This document shows, in pieces, positions 60,963 through 64,000 of a stretch of DNA of 64,000 nt. Source of the stretch: Parietaria judaica (Eukaryota > Streptophyta > Magnoliopsida > Rosales > Urticaceae); assembly GCA_954871525.1 (NCBI GenBank), contig OX940866.1:15833001-15897000 (forward strand), written 5' to 3'. The stretch's first letter is position 1; every line of letters starts with the position of its first letter. The notes beneath the pieces were generated by a model. It was not told where the DNA came from. It did no database searches and was given only the letters and a program-made list of their open reading frames with translations. The position numbers and the translations under genes were made by a program.

Positions 60963-61853
60963 TCAATTGGAAACTGCCGCCAGCTCCTTTTCGCGACGGA
61001 GAGCCTTCTGGACAGACGCCGCGTAGGGACGACTGCTCCCGCTCGTGCGGACCAGGGGCGCCATGTACGGGGTCCCTGGGCCAACGTCCAAAAGAAGAGG
61101 ACCACCGGGATCGACGTTTCCCCAGCCCATACGTAACCCGAAGTTTCGGTCGGCTCTAGGAGGGAAGGGCCCCATGCGAGCCCATTCATAGAAAAGACTT
61201 GTATCCCACAAATTGAGGTAGCTTGTCAACTTGCCTAAGATACGCTGACTGGGAGGGAGTCTGGCGATAAAGGTGGCATATTTCCTATATTTCTCTAGAC
61301 TATCGAAGGATGCAAAGGTCCACATCGGATTGGTGGTATGATGTTGCAACTCCTCCGGCCCCGCCACGAAGAAGTACCGACTCGGTACTCGGCTAAGTGT
61401 GTTGGCTTCTCTATAGAGCACGTGCCCCATATGGCGAAGCCAGGGCCTCTCCGTGAGTGTGTAGAAGCCGCGTCCAAGTTCGTTTAATCGAAACATACTT
61501 AGAATATTGTTCTTTGTTGGACGCGGCAATGATCTGGTAGCCCTCCGGGACAAGTTGGAATGGGGCCAGACCATTAACCTTCGAAATTGCCATATACTCA
61601 GGTGCCAGGGGGAACGTCACCCCCGTCTCCAAGTGTTCGCGGCTCCATGCCGAGTAAGTTCAGCCATCGTTATGCTTGTAGGTATGGTCGTACTTGCGAT
61701 GAACCTTGTTGGGCAAAAATCCTTCCGGTCGTCATCATCAAACTTGTCGGGCAATATCGCCTTCAGTAGGCCCCTATCAAAGCCATAGAAGCGGGCAATA
61801 TCACTCAGTATCACTTCATCAGTGATTGGAATAATCCTTTTTTCTCGGTTCAT
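60963..61853 (-). pseudogene. Unrecognised protein gene, two frameshifts
   Basis: Family not recognised. From ATG at 61853, MNREKRIIPITDEVILSDIA leads to about 61630, then the reading moves to another frame (TFPLAPEYMAISKVNG, LVPEGYQIIAASNKEQ, to about 61480), then to a third (RLNELGRGFYTLTERPWL to AVSN at 60963). All three pieces have coding-like composition and connect without overlap, for about 295 residues in all. It is soluble-looking, aromatic-rich in the middle (YFFVAG, WTFASF), with a basic end (KALRREKELAAV). No zinc or catalytic motif seen. It is flanked on both sides by AGCGGTA motifs and points the same way as the Ulp1-like fragment. Confidence 0.5.
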
Positions 61854-61928
61854 TGTGGAGAGTAGTGGCGATTTAGTCAAGGAAAAAGATAAATAAATAT
61901 AGAGACTTATGGACAGAGCTCGTAGCAA

Positions 61929-62356
61929 TTACCGAGACATCGAGCAACTCAACCGTTACAACAAAGAGGCTGGATCAGCTCTGTAGTGGTAATTGATTAA
62001 AAAAAACTGTAGCGGTAAGTAATATATATATATATATATATTTATTAATTCAAAATCTCAAACGTCGCTAACAACTAGCGGGATATATATACATATTGAA
62101 AGCCCTAATCATATATTTGACATGACGTATGCGTCTGCTTACAAACACGTGGCATTTAAGAGCTGTAAAACAACTAGCCGTAATAGCGGTAATAATTCTT
62201 ATTATTACGTCATGGGAAATCTAAAGAGCCGCTTTAACTAAGCACAGTTCGTATTTGATATTTGAAAGGACGTGTCCGTCCGTGTCTATTAAAAAGATGG
62301 TTCTAACTTCTAACTGCACTTGGTTAGCGTCTCAAATTGTATTATTAGAAACTACA
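61929..62356. other. Non-coding gap with AGCGGTA motifs
   Basis: AT-rich, with AGCGGTA at 62011 and 62185 and a (TA)n stretch at about 62024-62040. No gene. Confidence 0.5.
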
Positions 62357-63196
62357 ATGGAATGCACGTCGGAGGACCTTCCCGAAGACCTTGTGTTCGA
62401 CAATATCCGACCCGAACTGCCGGCAAAAATTCTGATGGGATTAAAGAGCGTCTCGAAATGTTGGCTGGCAAGAATATCCGGGGGTGACTCGACATTCATA
62501 AACACTCATCAAATTCGTTAGCTGACAAGAAATGGCCCACTCCTGATTGCCGCCTCCAAATGGGACTACCACCAAGTAATATTGCTGCTCTCCGGCCAAA
62601 GGGTGACGGACATCGACGTGTCGTATCTTTACCCAGAAAATTACATGTTGTATTGACATAGTAGGCTCTTGCAATGGCTTGATATGCCTGTCGTTCGGGC
62701 GCATGAGACGAAACTCGTGCTTTGGAATCCGGCGATTCGGTAAGTGAGGCGGCTTCCCGTTCCAGCACCCTACTCACATGTCTTTCACAACAATGGGGTG
62801 TTAGGTTTCACATATGACGTCACTATCAACGACTGCAAGATCGTCCGACTATGCACATCCAAGGATTCGCTTTACGTATGCGCACAAGTGTTCTCCAAAA
62901 GCGGACTTGCATGGAGAGTATGTGGGTCCTTAACACTACCAGGGGAGCTTGATTGGCCACAGGGCGCGGTAACGGTGGACGGGGTACTTCATTGGGCAGT
63001 TCTGATTAACCGCCGGCAAAATAAATCAACATTCATTTCCTTCAACTGGTGGGACGAGGTGCTTTGTCTCGAGGAAAAACAGACCGCACTTCCGACGGTA
63101 GAACGACCGGCGATGGAGTACTGGTGGAGAAATGTTTATGGAGTGCAGAGAATGACATGTACGTTGAGCCCGCCCATGATTACGTCGAGAGCATAG
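62357..63196 (+). pseudogene. F-box protein pseudogene (F-box associated type)
   Basis: Starts MECTSEDLPEDLVFDN and has the F-box pattern (LPAKILMGLKSVSKCWLARI). It is followed by FINTHQIR and a stop at 62519-62521, then LTRNGPLLIAAS, another stop, SCNGLICL in a shifted frame, LVLWNPAIR, a stop, RRLPVPAP, GFTYDVTINDCKIVRL and VTVDGVLHWAV. This is the standard layout of plant F-box/FBA substrate-receptor proteins of SCF ubiquitin ligases. At least three stops and two frame changes make it nonfunctional. Confidence 0.82.
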
Positions 63197-63864
63197 TCTC
63201 TGTATTTTAATTATTTCGTGCATATTAGTTATGTCTAGCGGTTGTAAGATTTCGTGCCCATATTAGTTATGTATAGCGGTTATAAAGTTTCTTGCTTATT
63301 AGTTATGTATAGCGGTTATAAGGTATCTTGCTTATTAGCGGAACAACTTTGTATAGCGGTACCCTAATTATGTCGTATTAGTTATGTCATATGTATCACG
63401 CTTTGTAATAGCGGTAAAAGATAGTTTTTTGGTTAGCGGTAGAACAGCGATTGTTAAAAAACAGTAATATGAAATTTTTGTTTATTGCTTGACGGTTTAA
63501 ATTTAAGTGTATTATCTCGAATGTACAGCGGTAGACGCACACTTGGTAATAGTGGTATCACAACGGCTATATCATTTTACTAGAGGTGATAGTATATGAG
63601 AATGAACCTAGTGATAACACGTAGGGAATGTGAAATTTGTTATAGAGATTGGCAAAACAAGTGAATAAAAAATATAAACATACTCGTACATCGTAATTAA
63701 ACAAGGTGAATACAAAACATACTCATCCAAAGTAATAAGCATAGTTACCACATACTCGTCCAAACAAAATAGGTAAAAAAACGTAGTCAAAATATTACAT
63801 AGGTTATAAACATTTTCTAAAGTCGAAACGACCGATTCGACCAGATTTTCATCGCGTATCGGGA
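63197..63864. repeat. AGCGGTA-rich gap before the Ulp1-like fragment
   Basis: AGCGGTA at 63355, 63410, 63435 and 63527 and several AGCGGTT variants at 63238-63312. TTAGTTATGTATAGCGGTTA is repeated with a period of about 35 bp. The rest is AT-rich without a gene. Confidence 0.65.
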
Positions 63865-64000
63865 CTAGGCTAAAGGTACTAAATGGTCAATCTTGGAGAA
63901 AGGGGACCTGCCGGTCATGTCTAGTTCTATGAACTTCATATCAAATATTCCAGAGTCGACAGGCTGGGTCACTTCTGGGCCTGAGGTGCACCTCCATGTC
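63865..64000 (-). pseudogene. C-terminal end of an Ulp1-like (C48) protease gene
   Basis: Minus frame entering from the window edge: TQPVDSGIFDMKFIELDMTG, then FSKIDHLVPLA and a stop at 63865-63867. The pattern Q..xDCGIFxxKFIE and a following ID is that of the catalytic C-terminus of plant transposon-borne SUMO-protease-like (Ulp1) proteins. Here the position of the catalytic cysteine reads serine (DSG), which would abolish protease activity. Kaonashi-type and VANDAL-type MULEs carry such genes (family knowledge). Short and partial, so moderate confidence. Confidence 0.5.

Larger units (their letters stand above)
46081..64000. mobile_element. Large decayed MULE territory (VANDAL/Kaonashi-like), right end outside window
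   Basis: A MuDR-type transposase gene, an Ulp1-like protease end, several other gene fragments and a shared repeated motif (AGCGGTA) occupy this span, apart from a copia element inserted at 47127-52735. The left border is a guess: GGGTAAATCGCAAGAATG at 46081 has a MULE-like start, and the motif begins at 46591. The right border is not in the window. Whether it is one very large element or several related elements side by side cannot be decided here. Confidence 0.5.

Overview
This is nuclear DNA of a flowering plant, most likely a eudicot. Genes are split by many GT-AG introns, two host genes are close to Arabidopsis proteins, and most of the remainder is plant transposable elements nested in one another. 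I see no tRNA, rRNA, CRISPR array or bacterial operon. Species cannot be named from the sequence. All exon joins were worked out by hand from reading frame and splice consensus; for the helicase, phosphatase, RPA and RepHel models the summed exon lengths keep frame throughout.

Layout. (1) 0.5-6.2 kb, minus strand: DEAH-box RNA helicase of the DEAH10/RID1 type, ten exons, N-terminal exon not found; its introns hold small inverted-repeat elements and a solo LTR. (2) 7.3-14.4 kb: Tat-type Ty3/gypsy retrotransposon (minus) with a CACAG target duplication, inserted in a decayed second copy of one helicase exon. (3) 16.5-18.0 kb: one LTR plus leader of another gypsy element. (4) 18.2-19.2 kb: near-palindromic Mutator-like foldback element with a 9-bp target duplication. 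(5) 19.9-23.6 kb, minus: complete ten-exon PP6-type phosphatase gene (FyPP). (6) 24.4-42.1 kb: a 17.7-kb Helitron with recognisable ends, carrying an intact RPA1-like gene and a RepHel (Rep HUH endonuclease plus helicase) gene interrupted by one stop codon. (7) 43.6-46.1 kb: two large inverted-repeat elements. (8) 46.1-64.0 kb: a large, decayed Mutator-like element (MULE) territory. Its transposase gene is split by a truncated Ty1/copia element. Around it lie a tandem-BRCT fragment, an intact small GRF zinc-finger gene, an unrecognised broken gene, an F-box pseudogene and, at the right edge, the end of an Ulp1-like protease gene.

The most unusual signal is in region 8. The short motif AGCGGTA, usually TAGCGGTA, recurs at least 26 times in its non-coding parts. 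It is absent from the inserted copia element and essentially absent from the first 46 kb. Tandem repeats carrying it sit upstream of the transposase and between the captured genes, and three places form small hairpins of ACCGCTAG facing CTAGCGGT. This resembles the motif arrays of VANDAL-type MULEs, which are recognised by an element-encoded anti-silencing protein. No such protein is identified here, so the link is a hypothesis.

How the parts relate. The two host genes are independent housekeeping functions (RNA helicase, protein phosphatase). The Helitron is a nearly complete self-mobilising unit: RepHel would nick and unwind, and the RPA-like protein could bind single-stranded DNA. The gypsy and copia elements have each lost the inner part of the 5' LTR and the start of the internal region, so neither can be autonomous.
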